Assembly (NCBI RefSeq): GCF_900101875.1
Contig: NZ_FNAI01000002.1
Location: 806,001 to 870,000, forward strand
Direction of reading: 5' to 3'
From: Mucilaginibacter pineti
GTDB taxonomy: Bacteria; Bacteroidota; Bacteroidia; Sphingobacteriales; Sphingobacteriaceae
Length of the DNA stretch: 64,000 nt
The position numbers and the translations under genes are program-made. Positions 35,780 through 43,779 of the stretch are shown piece after piece; position 1 is the stretch's first letter, and each line of letters begins with the position of its first letter. A model generated the notes under the pieces. The model was not told the DNA's origin, made no database searches, and saw nothing but the letters and a program-made list of their open reading frames with translations.

Positions 35780-36553
35780 ATGAAAAAACTGGTAAAAATT
35801 ACCATTGCACTACTGGCGTTCATGAACGCCAGTAGTGCAATTTATGGGCAAAAACGGGTGTATACCGTAGCTAATGCACATGCCCATAATGATTATGCAA
35901 ACTCGGTGCCGTTTTATTATGCCTACGAAAAGGGCTTTGCATCGGTTGAGGCCGATGTTTTTGTGGTAGATGGCAAGCTGATGGTGGCCCATAACCTCAA
36001 AGAGATAGTTGCCAAACGCTCGCTCAAGATCATGTATACCGATCCGTTGGCCGTAAAGCTGGCTAAGGATTTAAATCGTCATATTATTTTACTGATAGAT
36101 ATTAAGCAGGATTACCACAACACCATTCCACTGGTTATTAGGGAACTTAAGCCTTTAATGAAATACGCATCTGCCAAAGGCATGCCGGGCAGGCTAAAGG
36201 TGATCATGACGGGAGCTGTACCGCCCGCCGCCGAGCTTAATAATTACCCCAAATGGCTGCAGTTTGATGTAAATCATTTAGCAGGCTTTACCCCGAAACA
36301 GTGGGAACGTGTTGGCTTATTAAGCTTTAGGTTTAGCAACTACACCAAATGGATTGGCAACGGCCCAATGCCGCCTGCAGACTATAAACGGGTAGCCAGC
36401 CTGGTTGATAGTGTACATGCCGCCAAAAAGCCCATCCGTTTTTGGGAAACCACTGATAATGAGATCACCTGGCAAACCCTCGAACGCCTGGATGTTGATT
36501 TTATTGGCACCGATGAGGTTAAGGAGTTTAGCGAGTTTTTGAATAAAAAATAA
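35780..36553 (+). CDS. PLC/GDPD-like phosphodiesterase family protein (AIM6-like)
   Basis: 257 residues, signal peptide about 1-24. The motif A-N-A-H-A-H-N-D-Y (about 32-40), S-V-E-A-D-V-F-V-V-D-G-K-L-M-V-A-H (about 56-72), and L-L-I-D-I-K (about 105-110) supply the His pair and acidic residues of the glycerophosphodiesterase/PI-PLC barrel. Members of the AIM6-like group have unknown substrates. It is translationally close to the GH92 gene (six-base gap), so it may act on a phosphodiester joined to a mannoside; that is inference. Codons 9-21 lie within a perfect 38-bp palindrome. Confidence 0.82.
   Translation: MKKLVKITIALLAFMNASSAIYGQKRVYTVANAHAHNDYANSVPFYYAYEKGFASVEADVFVVDGKLMVAHNLKEIVAKRSLKIMYTDPLAVKLAKDLNRHIILLIDIKQDYHNTIPLVIRELKPLMKYASAKGMPGRLKVIMTGAVPPAAELNNYPKWLQFDVNHLAGFTPKQWERVGLLSFRFSNYTKWIGNGPMPPADYKRVASLVDSVHAAKKPIRFWETTDNEITWQTLERLDVDFIGTDEVKEFSEFLNKK
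35804..35841. repeat. Perfect 38-bp palindrome inside a signal-peptide coding sequence
   Basis: The sequence reads identically on both strands from ATTGCACTACTGGCGTT through its centre TTCATGAA to AACGCCAGTAGTGCAAT. It begins 24 bases after the start codon and encodes I-A-L-L-A-F-M-N-A-S-S-A-I. The mRNA would form a 17-bp stem with a four-base loop near the start, which could hinder translation. Confidence 0.95.
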
Positions 36554-36561
36554 TGGTAATA

Positions 36562-37176
36562 TCAGTGCCACTCTTCGTGGTACACAAACTTGGGCATTTG
36601 CCATTTGTAGCGGATAGACAGTAAACGCAACGCAAGGCCAATAACTCCGGCCAAAACAATGGCAACACCTGCGCTGCCGCCCGCATATTCGATACCCAGG
36701 TAAACAGCCCCGGTAACTATAGATGCGCTGGCATAGATCTCCTTATGAAAAAGTAGCGGAATGTCATTACACAATACATCGCGCAGCACACCGCCCGCGC
36801 AGCCCGTTATCATACCGCTTAATAATACAATGGTAGTCGGCAGGTTTATTTGCTGAGCTATCTGGCAGCCTATAATGGTAAATACCACCAGGCCCAAAGC
36901 ATCAAGGTAAAGGAAAAGCTTTTTTAGTTTGGTCATGATGGACGCTATAAATGCGGCCAGGATAGCTGCACCGGCGGTGATCAGCAAATACTCGGGATGT
37001 TCAACCCAGCTCATGGGGTAGTGGTTAAACAGTATATTACGTACCGTGCCGCCACCCAATGCGGTAACCCAGGCAATTATACAAACGCCAACCCAATCCA
37101 TATCTCGCCTGCCGGCAGATAACGCAGCCGTCATAGCTTCGGCAATAATGGCAATAATGTAAAGAATGTGCAGCAT
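36562..37176 (-). CDS. TRIC/UPF0126 family cation channel-like protein
   Basis: 204 residues with seven predicted helices in two repeats, each with a G-G-x-x-R-D/N-I/V-L motif: A-L-G-G-G-T-V-R-N-I-L (about 41-51) and C-A-G-G-V-L-R-D-V-L (about 126-135). This is the prokaryotic trimeric intracellular cation channel fold (YadS/YicG-like); glycine transport has been proposed for some members. It converges on the PLC-like gene with an eight-base gap. Upstream is a long repeat-rich intergenic stretch. Confidence 0.9.
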   Translation of the reverse strand: MLHILYIIAIIAEAMTAALSAGRRDMDWVGVCIIAWVTALGGGTVRNILFNHYPMSWVEHPEYLLITAGAAILAAFIASIMTKLKKLFLYLDALGLVVFTIIGCQIAQQINLPTTIVLLSGMITGCAGGVLRDVLCNDIPLLFHKEIYASASIVTGAVYLGIEYAGGSAGVAIVLAGVIGLALRLLSIRYKWQMPKFVYHEEWH

Positions 37177-37307
37177 AGGTACCGGTTAGGTTTGTTTGCC
37201 AAAGATAATGATTTGGGGAATATTTATTTTGAAGTTTAGAAAGTGGGGGCATGTGCTATACTGCAGTCGCTCGGCTTCGTTGAAGGTAGCATTGAATTAT
37301 ATAAATT

Positions 37308-37431
37308 TTGTCATTTCGATAGAGCACGCTTGGGGAAGCGCATGGGGCGCGAAAGAGAAATCTTCTGCGGATGCAAAGTTGCAATGCATATCATAGAAGA
37401 TTTCTCGCTCGTACCTCGCATCGAAATGACA
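37308..37431. repeat. GTCATTTCGA palindromic element, copy B (124 bp)
   Basis: TTGTCATTTCGAT and ATCGAAATGACA end the unit; GAGAAATCTTC and GAAGATTTCTC pair inside. It has the same orientation as copy A at 19095 and the opposite orientation to copy C at 37595. A GTCGCTCGGC segment lies just upstream at 37266. Confidence 0.85.
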
Positions 37432-37454
37432 TTTTTTTTATTTCTTTCACCGCA

Positions 37455-37543
37455 GTCGCTCGGCTCCAGCCGAGTGACGATTATTTCGCGGCGTCCCGCC
37501 GCCGTGATTATTTTGATTGTGCAGCTCGCAGGCCGGAGGCCTG
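37455..37543. repeat. Cluster of three GC-rich hairpins
   Basis: GTCGCTCGGCT/AGCCGAGTGAC (37455-37478), GCGGCG-TCC-CGCCGC (37488-37502) and CAGGCC-GGA-GGCCTG (37529-37543) follow each other. GTCGCTCGGC also occurs at 37266 and, reversed, at 37761, so these hairpins frame the palindromic elements B and C. No gene is readable in this roughly 650-base gap. Confidence 0.7.
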
Positions 37544-37567
37544 TTGATAGTTGTCACTCGGCAGGAG

Positions 37568-37755
37568 CCCACAGGTGTTGGGAAGACAAAAATGTTGTCA
37601 TTTCGATGCGAGGTACGAGCGAGAAATCTTATTCGCCACGCATTGGAGCTTTGTATTCCGCAGAAGATTTCTCTTTCGCGCCGCGCTTTTTCCCGCCTTG
37701 GCTCTATCGAAATGACAATTTTTTTATAAAATTCAGTCTTCCCAACACCTGTGGG
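37568..37755. repeat. Nested palindrome: GTCATTTCGA element copy C inside 20-bp inverted arms
   Basis: Outer arms CCCACAGGTGTTGGGAAGAC (37568-37587) and its perfect complement (37736-37755) enclose a 124-bp GTCATTTCGA element (37595-37718). The left spacer is 7 bases and the right 17. The arms extend imperfectly into GTCRCTCGGC on both sides. The inner element is in reverse orientation to copy B, 164 bases upstream. Confidence 0.85.
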
Positions 37756-37823
37756 CAGGAGCCGAGCGACCGCGTGGGGTGGAGGGGTGTGTTTCTCGGG
37801 TTTGCATATCCAACCCAAGAAAC

Positions 37824-39044
37824 CTAACTCTCCCCCTCCATCCATTTTTTACCGGTGCTAAATCTGCTTATCAGCATGGCGGCGACGGTATCGCCGGTGG
37901 CGTTCAGGAGGGTGGCCATGGGATCTACCAATGTACCGATGATCATGGCCGGGGGCAGGGCCTCGGGCGGGAAGCCGTAGGCGGATATAAAAAGCAGCTC
38001 GCCAATGTAGCCGCCGTTGGGGATGCCGCCTTCAACCAGGCTTACCAGTACCGTCATGGCCAGGGCTATGGCTATGGTTTCGGCGCTGTTAAAGCTTTTG
38101 CCGAACAGGGCAAACACCACGGCCATTTTTACAATGGATGAAATACTGGAGCCATCCTTATGCAGCGTAGCCCCAAGCGGGATGGTTACATTGGCAATAA
38201 CGTCAGAGATTCCCATCTTTTTAGCGGCATCTAAATTGGCAGGTATCGTAGCTATGCTGCTGCAGGTGCCAACCGCCGTTGCCGATGGTATGATGTTGTT
38301 TTTCCAGTATTTTTTTATCCCCTTTAGGCCCCCGGCTATAAAAGCATATACGCTGAACAGCACCACAAAATAAAATGCGCCTACACCATAATATAATGCC
38401 ATTGACCGTGCATACCCGCCAAACAACTGCGGTCCGAACACACCTACCTGGTAGGCGAAATAGGCACCCAAACCAATTGGTCCTAATTTCATGATCAGGA
38501 TAAAGATGTTTTTAAAAACCTCGTTGCCGCCATGTAAAAAGCTCGCAAATGCCGCCCCTTTCGGGCCCGACCGCAATGTGGCAAAACCTGTTAATACCGA
38601 AAATATGATCATAGCCAGCATGCTCTTTCTCGATAGCAGCTCGTAAAATTCGCTGGTGGTAAACAGGTGCGTAAGCTGATCGCCTATTGGTTTTTTAATA
38701 ATGGCCTCGGTAACAGGGCTGGCCACAAGGTGCTGATGTACGGGGAAGATCCACACGGCCACAATAGTTATTACGGCAGCCACCAGTACCGTACCCACAA
38801 AAACCAGCGACGTAATGCCAAGCAGTCGCCCTAGTTTATTAGAGGCATCCAGCGCCGCAATGGCCGATGATATGGCAAAGAAAACAAGCGGTACCACGGC
38901 GGTAAACAGCAGGTTAAGGAAAATATCGCCAATGGGTTTTATAACTTCTACCTTGCTGCCCAAAAATAGTCCGGCTATGCTGCCTGCTATAATACCGGCC
39001 ATTAAAAAAATGATACCCTTGTAACTTTTAAACCAGCTGTTCAT
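37824..39044 (-). CDS. DAACS family dicarboxylate/amino acid:cation symporter
   Basis: 406 residues, eight helices and two re-entrant hairpins. Typical sites are L-F-T-A-V-V-P-L-V-F-F-A-I (about 45-57), the serine-rich hairpin S-A-T-A-V-G-T-C-S-S-I-A-T-I-P (about 257-271, in place of the usual S-S-S-x-T-L-P), and G-A-T-L-H-K-D-G-S-S, the counterpart of G-A-T-I-N-M-D-G-T-A. The last replacement (His-Lys for Asn-Met) may alter cation coupling. Members bring in glutamate, aspartate or C4-dicarboxylates with Na+ or H+. It stands alone, divergent from an HD-domain gene. Confidence 0.92.
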   Translation of the reverse strand: MNSWFKSYKGIIFLMAGIIAGSIAGLFLGSKVEVIKPIGDIFLNLLFTAVVPLVFFAISSAIAALDASNKLGRLLGITSLVFVGTVLVAAVITIVAVWIFPVHQHLVASPVTEAIIKKPIGDQLTHLFTTSEFYELLSRKSMLAMIIFSVLTGFATLRSGPKGAAFASFLHGGNEVFKNIFILIMKLGPIGLGAYFAYQVGVFGPQLFGGYARSMALYYGVGAFYFVVLFSVYAFIAGGLKGIKKYWKNNIIPSATAVGTCSSIATIPANLDAAKKMGISDVIANVTIPLGATLHKDGSSISSIVKMAVVFALFGKSFNSAETIAIALAMTVLVSLVEGGIPNGGYIGELLFISAYGFPPEALPPAMIIGTLVDPMATLLNATGDTVAAMLISRFSTGKKWMEGES

Positions 39045-39153
39045 GTAGCTAATATAGTCGTTTTGCTACGTGATACCTAAAAGGGGAGAGTTTGCAATAT
39101 GGGTTTTTACCGGCCAAACAATTTAATATATTAGCAACCATATTTTTAGGGCG

Positions 39154-39735
39154 ATGCAAATTGAACAGGCCAGGGAATTTATACTGGATAAGATAAAAAG
39201 GGAACTCCCGGCATGTTTTCATTACCACAATGCCGATCATGCTGTTGATGTATACACCGCCGCGGGCCAAATTGCCAGGGCCGAGGGAATAGAAGCGCAC
39301 GATACCGCCTTGCTGCTTACAGCAGCCTTGTTCCACGATTCGGGTTTTATTACGGGGCAGGTGGATCATGAACTAAACTCCTGCAAAATAGCGCGACAGT
39401 ATTTGCCTGCTTTTGGTTACAGTGCCGATGATATCGACCAGATCTGTACCATTATTATGGCCACAAAAATGCCGCAGAACCCGCAAACCAGGCTCGGCGA
39501 AATTATTTGTGATGCCGATTTGGATTATTTGGGCCGAAATGATTTTTTTATACTTAGTAAAAGGCTATTTTCGGAACTTGTAATAACCGACCACCTGGAA
39601 ACCGAACTGGAATGGGATAAGCTACAGGTGGTATTTTTGGAAAAGCATCATTATTTTACCAAAACGGCTATAAGTTTAAGGGCGGCGGCTAAGCAACAGC
39701 ACTTGCTGGTTATTAAACAAAAAGCTACAATTTAA
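39154..39735 (+). CDS. HD-domain phosphohydrolase-like protein
   Basis: 193 residues. The HD signature is complete: F-H-Y-H-N-A-D-H-A-V-D-V (about 22-33), A-A-L-F-H-D-S-G-F (about 52-60) and D-A-D-L-D-Y-L-G (about 116-123), giving the H...HD...D metal ligands. Such domains hydrolyse phosphomonoesters or phosphodiesters, including nucleotides. The substrate is unknown. It is followed after ten bases by a YitT-type membrane protein. Confidence 0.85.
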   Translation: MQIEQAREFILDKIKRELPACFHYHNADHAVDVYTAAGQIARAEGIEAHDTALLLTAALFHDSGFITGQVDHELNSCKIARQYLPAFGYSADDIDQICTIIMATKMPQNPQTRLGEIICDADLDYLGRNDFFILSKRLFSELVITDHLETELEWDKLQVVFLEKHHYFTKTAISLRAAAKQQHLLVIKQKATI

Positions 39736-39745
39736 TATACAATTC

Positions 39746-40624
39746 ATGACAAAACCAGAGCATAGTTTATCTGAAATAATTAAGGATATTGTTACCGTAA
39801 TTATAGGGATTTTATTTTGCGGCTTTGCCTTAAAAGGGTTCTTGGTACCCAACAAGTTTTTCGATGGCGGTGTAACCGGTATCTCCCTGCTTATTCACGA
39901 AATATACCATAAGAACATAGCCTTTGTAATTATTGCGGCCAATATTCCTTTTGTTATTTTGGGAGCGTTCCAGGTTAATAAATCCTTTGCCTTAAAAACA
40001 TTTGTGTGCGTAATTGCGCTGGGTATCTGTTTGCTATATGTGCCTTACCCTGTTATCACTTCCGATAAGCTTTTGGTATCCATATTTGGCGGGGTGTTCA
40101 TGGGGCTGGGGGTAGGCCTTTCCATCCGTGGCGGCTGCGCACTGGATGGTATCGAGATTTTGGCGCTATACACGCTAAAAAGAAGTAGTTTTACCATCAG
40201 CGAAATTATATTAGGGATAAATATCATCATATTCCTGATAGCTGCCTTTGAACTTGGGCTGCCTACCGCATTATATTCTATCCTTACTTACTACACTGCG
40301 TCGCGCACCATCAGCTTTGTGATTGATGGATTGGAGGAATATACGGCAGTAAACATCATATCGGGCAAAAGCGATATCATCAAAGAGAGACTGGTGATGG
40401 AACTTGGGCGTGGTATTACAGTTTACAAAGGCGAACGCGGTTTCCTGAAAGAGAGTTTTGATGTTAGCCACCCGGTTGATATTATTTTTACGGTGATAAC
40501 ACGTTTGGAGGTGCGGAGGTTGAAAAATTTGGTACACAGCATCGATCCCAAAGCTTTCGTATTTACCAACAGCATCAAAGAAGCCGCCGGCGGCGTGCTC
40601 AAAAAACGCGTCCGCGAACATTGA
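39746..40624 (+). CDS. YitT family membrane protein (DUF161-DUF2179)
   Basis: 292 residues. Five hydrophobic segments in residues about 12-190 contain G-F-L-V-P-N-K-F-F-D-G-G-V-T-G-I-S-L-L and G-G-C-A-L-D-G-I-E-I-L-A-L-Y, hallmarks of the YitT repeats. The cytoplasmic DUF2179 tail (about 215-285) has R-G-I-T-V-Y-K-G-E-R-G-F and V-D-I-I-F-T-V-I-T-R-L-E. Function is not established; some members are linked to solute export. It is the second gene of a likely pair with the HD protein. Confidence 0.9.
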   Translation: MTKPEHSLSEIIKDIVTVIIGILFCGFALKGFLVPNKFFDGGVTGISLLIHEIYHKNIAFVIIAANIPFVILGAFQVNKSFALKTFVCVIALGICLLYVPYPVITSDKLLVSIFGGVFMGLGVGLSIRGGCALDGIEILALYTLKRSSFTISEIILGINIIIFLIAAFELGLPTALYSILTYYTASRTISFVIDGLEEYTAVNIISGKSDIIKERLVMELGRGITVYKGERGFLKESFDVSHPVDIIFTVITRLEVRRLKNLVHSIDPKAFVFTNSIKEAAGGVLKKRVREH

Positions 40625-40634
40625 TAATAAGTTA

Positions 40635-40722
40635 AAAGTCAAAATTAAAAAGTCAAAATACTATTCTTATAAGAAGTCGTATTCGGAGCTTTTCCATTTT
40701 TTGACTTTTTAATTTTGACTTT
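40635..40722. terminator. Bidirectional 24-bp inverted repeat between convergent genes
   Basis: AAAGTCAAAATTAAAAAGTC plus AAAA (40635-40658) is perfectly complementary to 40699-40722, with a 40-base loop. The right arm reaches into the stop codon of the cyclase gene, and the arms themselves are direct doublets of AAAGTCAAAA. It may terminate both convergent transcripts. Confidence 0.7.
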
Positions 40723-41764
40723 AAGAAACTACTTCGTATATCTCCACAGGTTTAGCCTTGTTTTTAAGGCTCACTTCGCCAATTTTATTGAAGGCAAACG
40801 ATTCTTTGGCCTTGTGGTAAACCTCTTCTGTTACAATGATCTGGTTTGCTTGCGCTACGCCCTGTAAGCGTTGTGCAAGGTTAACGGCGTCGCCTATAAC
40901 CGTGTAATCCAATCGTTTAAGTGACGCTGAGCCAATGTTCCCCGAGATCATTTCTCCTGAATTTATACCGATGGAAACTTCGGGTTTAAATGTTTTATCG
41001 CCGTAAACTATCTCCTCGGCGGCGTGCATTTTTTCACGCACGGCCAGGGCGGCATCGATAGCCCGGTCGAGATGGTACTCCCCGCGAAAAACGGCCATGA
41101 TGGCATCGCCCATAAACTTGTCAATATGACCACTTTGCGCTATAATTTCCTTCACCATCAGGTCGAAAAGTTTGTTGATAAGGCCCACCACCGTGTTTGC
41201 CGGTACGTGCTCGCTGATGGCGGTAAAGCTGCATATATCAATGAACAGCACGGTAGCATCAACGGTTTCGTTGCTAAGCAGGCTGGTTTCAAACTCCTTA
41301 TGTGTCATGAAGTTAAGAACGTTTTCATCCACATACATGCGCAGTATATTGTTCTCCTTTATGGCCTGCAAGGTTTTTTTAAGTTCGATAACATGCAGCA
41401 GCGTTTTTTCAATAGTAATATCCAGGTCTTCAAAGTTTACCGGCTTCACCACAAAATCAAAGGCCCCACGGTTCATAGCCGTACGGATGTTATCCATATC
41501 GCTATAGGCAGATACCATTACGGCCTTGAGGATAGGATTGGCTTCGGGCAGCTTGGTAAGCAGGGTAAGGCCATCCATTTCTGGCATATTAATGTCGCTT
41601 AGTACAACATCAATGTCAGGTTCTTCTGCAAGCTTAATGAGTGCTTCAAAACCATTGTGGGCAAATACAAAATCATATGCCTTTTCCCGTATCTTTTTTC
41701 TGAATTTTTGTTTTATCAAAAGCTCCAGATCCGATTCATCATCAACCACCAGTATCTTGGCCAT
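40721..41764 (-). CDS. Response regulator with class III adenylate cyclase output
   Basis: 347 residues. Receiver domain about 1-120 with D8, D9 and phospho-acceptor D57; a helical linker (about 125-165); then a class III cyclase domain. Metal ligands D176 (F-I-D-I-C-S-F) and D220 (F-M-G-D-A), adenine-selecting K216 and D286, and transition-state N295 and R299 are all present, so it should make cAMP from ATP when dimeric. Overlaps the upstream receiver gene by one base and follows a histidine kinase, giving a phosphorelay that controls cyclic nucleotide synthesis. Confidence 0.93.
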   Translation of the reverse strand: MAKILVVDDESDLELLIKQKFRKKIREKAYDFVFAHNGFEALIKLAEEPDIDVVLSDINMPEMDGLTLLTKLPEANPILKAVMVSAYSDMDNIRTAMNRGAFDFVVKPVNFEDLDITIEKTLLHVIELKKTLQAIKENNILRMYVDENVLNFMTHKEFETSLLSNETVDATVLFIDICSFTAISEHVPANTVVGLINKLFDLMVKEIIAQSGHIDKFMGDAIMAVFRGEYHLDRAIDAALAVREKMHAAEEIVYGDKTFKPEVSIGINSGEMISGNIGSASLKRLDYTVIGDAVNLAQRLQGVAQANQIIVTEEVYHKAKESFAFNKIGEVSLKNKAKPVEIYEVVS

Positions 41765-42150
41765 TATTGTTCTAAATGTTTAAGTTTTTCTTTAAGATTG
41801 TTAAAATCAAGGGGTTTTGTTAAAAAATCATCGGCACCTAACTCCATCGACCGCTGATAATTTTCGTCATCGCCGTAAGCCGTTATCATCATTACCACCG
41901 GGGGCGGTTTTTCATAGGTGTGCCTTATATTGTCAAGCAGTTCTAACCCGCTCATGCCGGGCATATTAATGTCTGACAGGATGAGAATCACCTGCGAATG
42001 ATGATCGGCCAGGAAAGCCATCGCTTCCTCGCCCGATAGCGCAAAATCAAGCTCAACCTCACCGCTTTTTATTTCTTTTCTAAAACGTTGTATAAATAAG
42101 GGCTGTACATCGGCCTCATCATCAACAACAAGTATTTTCATGGTTTTCAA
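41764..42150 (-). CDS. Single-domain response regulator
   Basis: 128 residues, receiver only: acidic pair D10-D11, phospho-acceptor D60 (L-S-D-I-N-M-P-G) and the conserved Lys in D-D-F-L-T-K-P (about 111-117). No output domain. Its stop overlaps the start of the cyclase gene by one base, and the kinase gene is 73 bases upstream. It may pass phosphate on, act as a sink, or bind a partner. Confidence 0.92.
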   Translation of the reverse strand: MKTMKILVVDDEADVQPLFIQRFRKEIKSGEVELDFALSGEEAMAFLADHHSQVILILSDINMPGMSGLELLDNIRHTYEKPPPVVMMITAYGDDENYQRSMELGADDFLTKPLDFNNLKEKLKHLEQ

Positions 42151-42223
42151 TATTACCCAAAGTTAGTTTTTGTATTTGTTTATGCAGATATCCGGCTGTA
42201 AATTCGGCCCAAACCTGGTATTT

Positions 42224-43654
42224 TTATGAATTTGATAAATTTGGTATGGTGATAATAAACCTCGCAAATTCACCTTCGGCGGTTTCTACTTTTAATTCGC
42301 CCCCATGTGCCTTGGTAATAATATCATAACTCATAGATAAACCCAAGCCGGTTCCCTGTCCGGTAGGCTTGGTTGTAAAAAAAGGCTGGTATATTTTATC
42401 CAGTACTTTTTGAGGGATACCCATACCATTGTCGCTCACCGTAATCTCAACAGAACCAGCGCCGGTAGGGCCGGCAACTTTCTTGGTAACTACTGTTACC
42501 GTAGGCTCATAACCATTAATGTTTAGCTTTTTCTTTTCGGCAACGGAGTAAAACGAGTTGTTAAACAGGTTAAGGAGTACCCTGCCCAAATCCTGAGGAA
42601 TGGCGTTTATTTTGCCAATGTTGGCATCAAAACTGGTTTTCATACCAGCATTAAAGAGCTTGTCTTTAGCACGTAATCCGTGGTAACTGAGGCGCAGGTA
42701 TTCATCGGCCAGGGCATTAACATCGGTAGGTTCTTTTTTGCCTGTTGTAGTGCGCGAATGCTGCAGCATCCCTTTTACAATGGCATCTGCACGTTTACCG
42801 TGTTGATTTATCTTGGTAAGGTTTTGCGTAATATCATTAATAATATCACCCGCCTCTTCCTTAACGTCATCGGGGAGTTTGCTTAGTATTTCTTCCTTGA
42901 GCTCGTCAAGCAGTTCAATACTTACCTCGCTAAAGTTGTTTACAAAATTGAGTGGATTTTGAATTTCGTGGGCGATACCTGCTGTAAGCTCACCCAGCGA
43001 AGCCATTTTTTCTGACTGGATAAGCTGGGCCTGTGTGCTTTTAAGTTCAGATATGGCCTGTTGTAATTCTTCGGTTTGATGTGTAAGCTGGGCGGTACGT
43101 TGTTTAACCTCGCTTTCCAGGTTTACCTTCATGGCGGCCATCATGCGGTTCTGCTCCTGTTCGTCGAACCGTTTTTTGCGTTCGGTTTCCAGTGCCTTAC
43201 TTTGCTTACGCGTAATAAGGTACATAGCGCCGAACCATAAAATAGTACACCAGTAAATATTTTCAATAAGATCCTGATGGTTGTCGTAAAAAGTTGGGAA
43301 TACATTTTCTAACAGATCCGATATAAACGCTATAGCTATATAAGGAATCATTGCGGTAACAATGGTGCGGTTTGGTTTAAAATCTTCAATATAATAGGGG
43401 AGCGCTGCAAGGCTAAATACCAGCAGGTGTCCCAGCCACAACCCCAGGTGCTCAAAAAACGAATTATTACGAGCGGTAAAGTCTACACAGACCAGCGCAA
43501 CGGCACCATAAACGGCAACCATCATATATTTTGCCAGCTCGGTTTTACGCGGATCCGGTGCTTGTAAGTCAAAGCGCATACTATCCGCCTTTACGGTTTT
43601 ACGTAATTGAGTAGCTAAAAAAATCGCGACAAAGGGTTCTAAAGCAATATGCAT
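42224..43654 (-). CDS. Membrane sensor histidine kinase
   Basis: 476 residues. Four predicted helices (about 44-60, 67-88, 97-118, 130-146) without a large extracellular domain, then a coiled coil (about 150-215, rich in Q and E), the H-box G-I-A-H-E-I-Q-N-P-L-N-F-V-N-N-F (about 226-241) and an ATPase with N-L-F-N-N-S-F-Y, D-N-G-M-G-I and G-T-G-L-G-L-S. Likely partner of both the receiver and the receiver-cyclase encoded next on the strand. The signal is unknown; the compact helix bundle suggests membrane or cytosolic sensing. Confidence 0.92.
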   Translation of the reverse strand: MHIALEPFVAIFLATQLRKTVKADSMRFDLQAPDPRKTELAKYMMVAVYGAVALVCVDFTARNNSFFEHLGLWLGHLLVFSLAALPYYIEDFKPNRTIVTAMIPYIAIAFISDLLENVFPTFYDNHQDLIENIYWCTILWFGAMYLITRKQSKALETERKKRFDEQEQNRMMAAMKVNLESEVKQRTAQLTHQTEELQQAISELKSTQAQLIQSEKMASLGELTAGIAHEIQNPLNFVNNFSEVSIELLDELKEEILSKLPDDVKEEAGDIINDITQNLTKINQHGKRADAIVKGMLQHSRTTTGKKEPTDVNALADEYLRLSYHGLRAKDKLFNAGMKTSFDANIGKINAIPQDLGRVLLNLFNNSFYSVAEKKKLNINGYEPTVTVVTKKVAGPTGAGSVEITVSDNGMGIPQKVLDKIYQPFFTTKPTGQGTGLGLSMSYDIITKAHGGELKVETAEGEFARFIITIPNLSNS

Positions 43655-43779
43655 ATGATGTGTTACTCGGTTGTTGTGGTGATAAATGTTATTCGAAACA
43701 ATTTAAAACTAATATTTTATTTACACTAATTGCAATTTAATAAATTGTAACGTGTTTATAGCCTCGTAAACAGTTGTAA

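Noticed and set aside
37243..37827. 194-codon open frame across the repeat-rich gap
   Set aside because: It runs through palindromic repeats, and its reverse-strand counterpart at 37447-37845 is just as open; composition and content match no protein.
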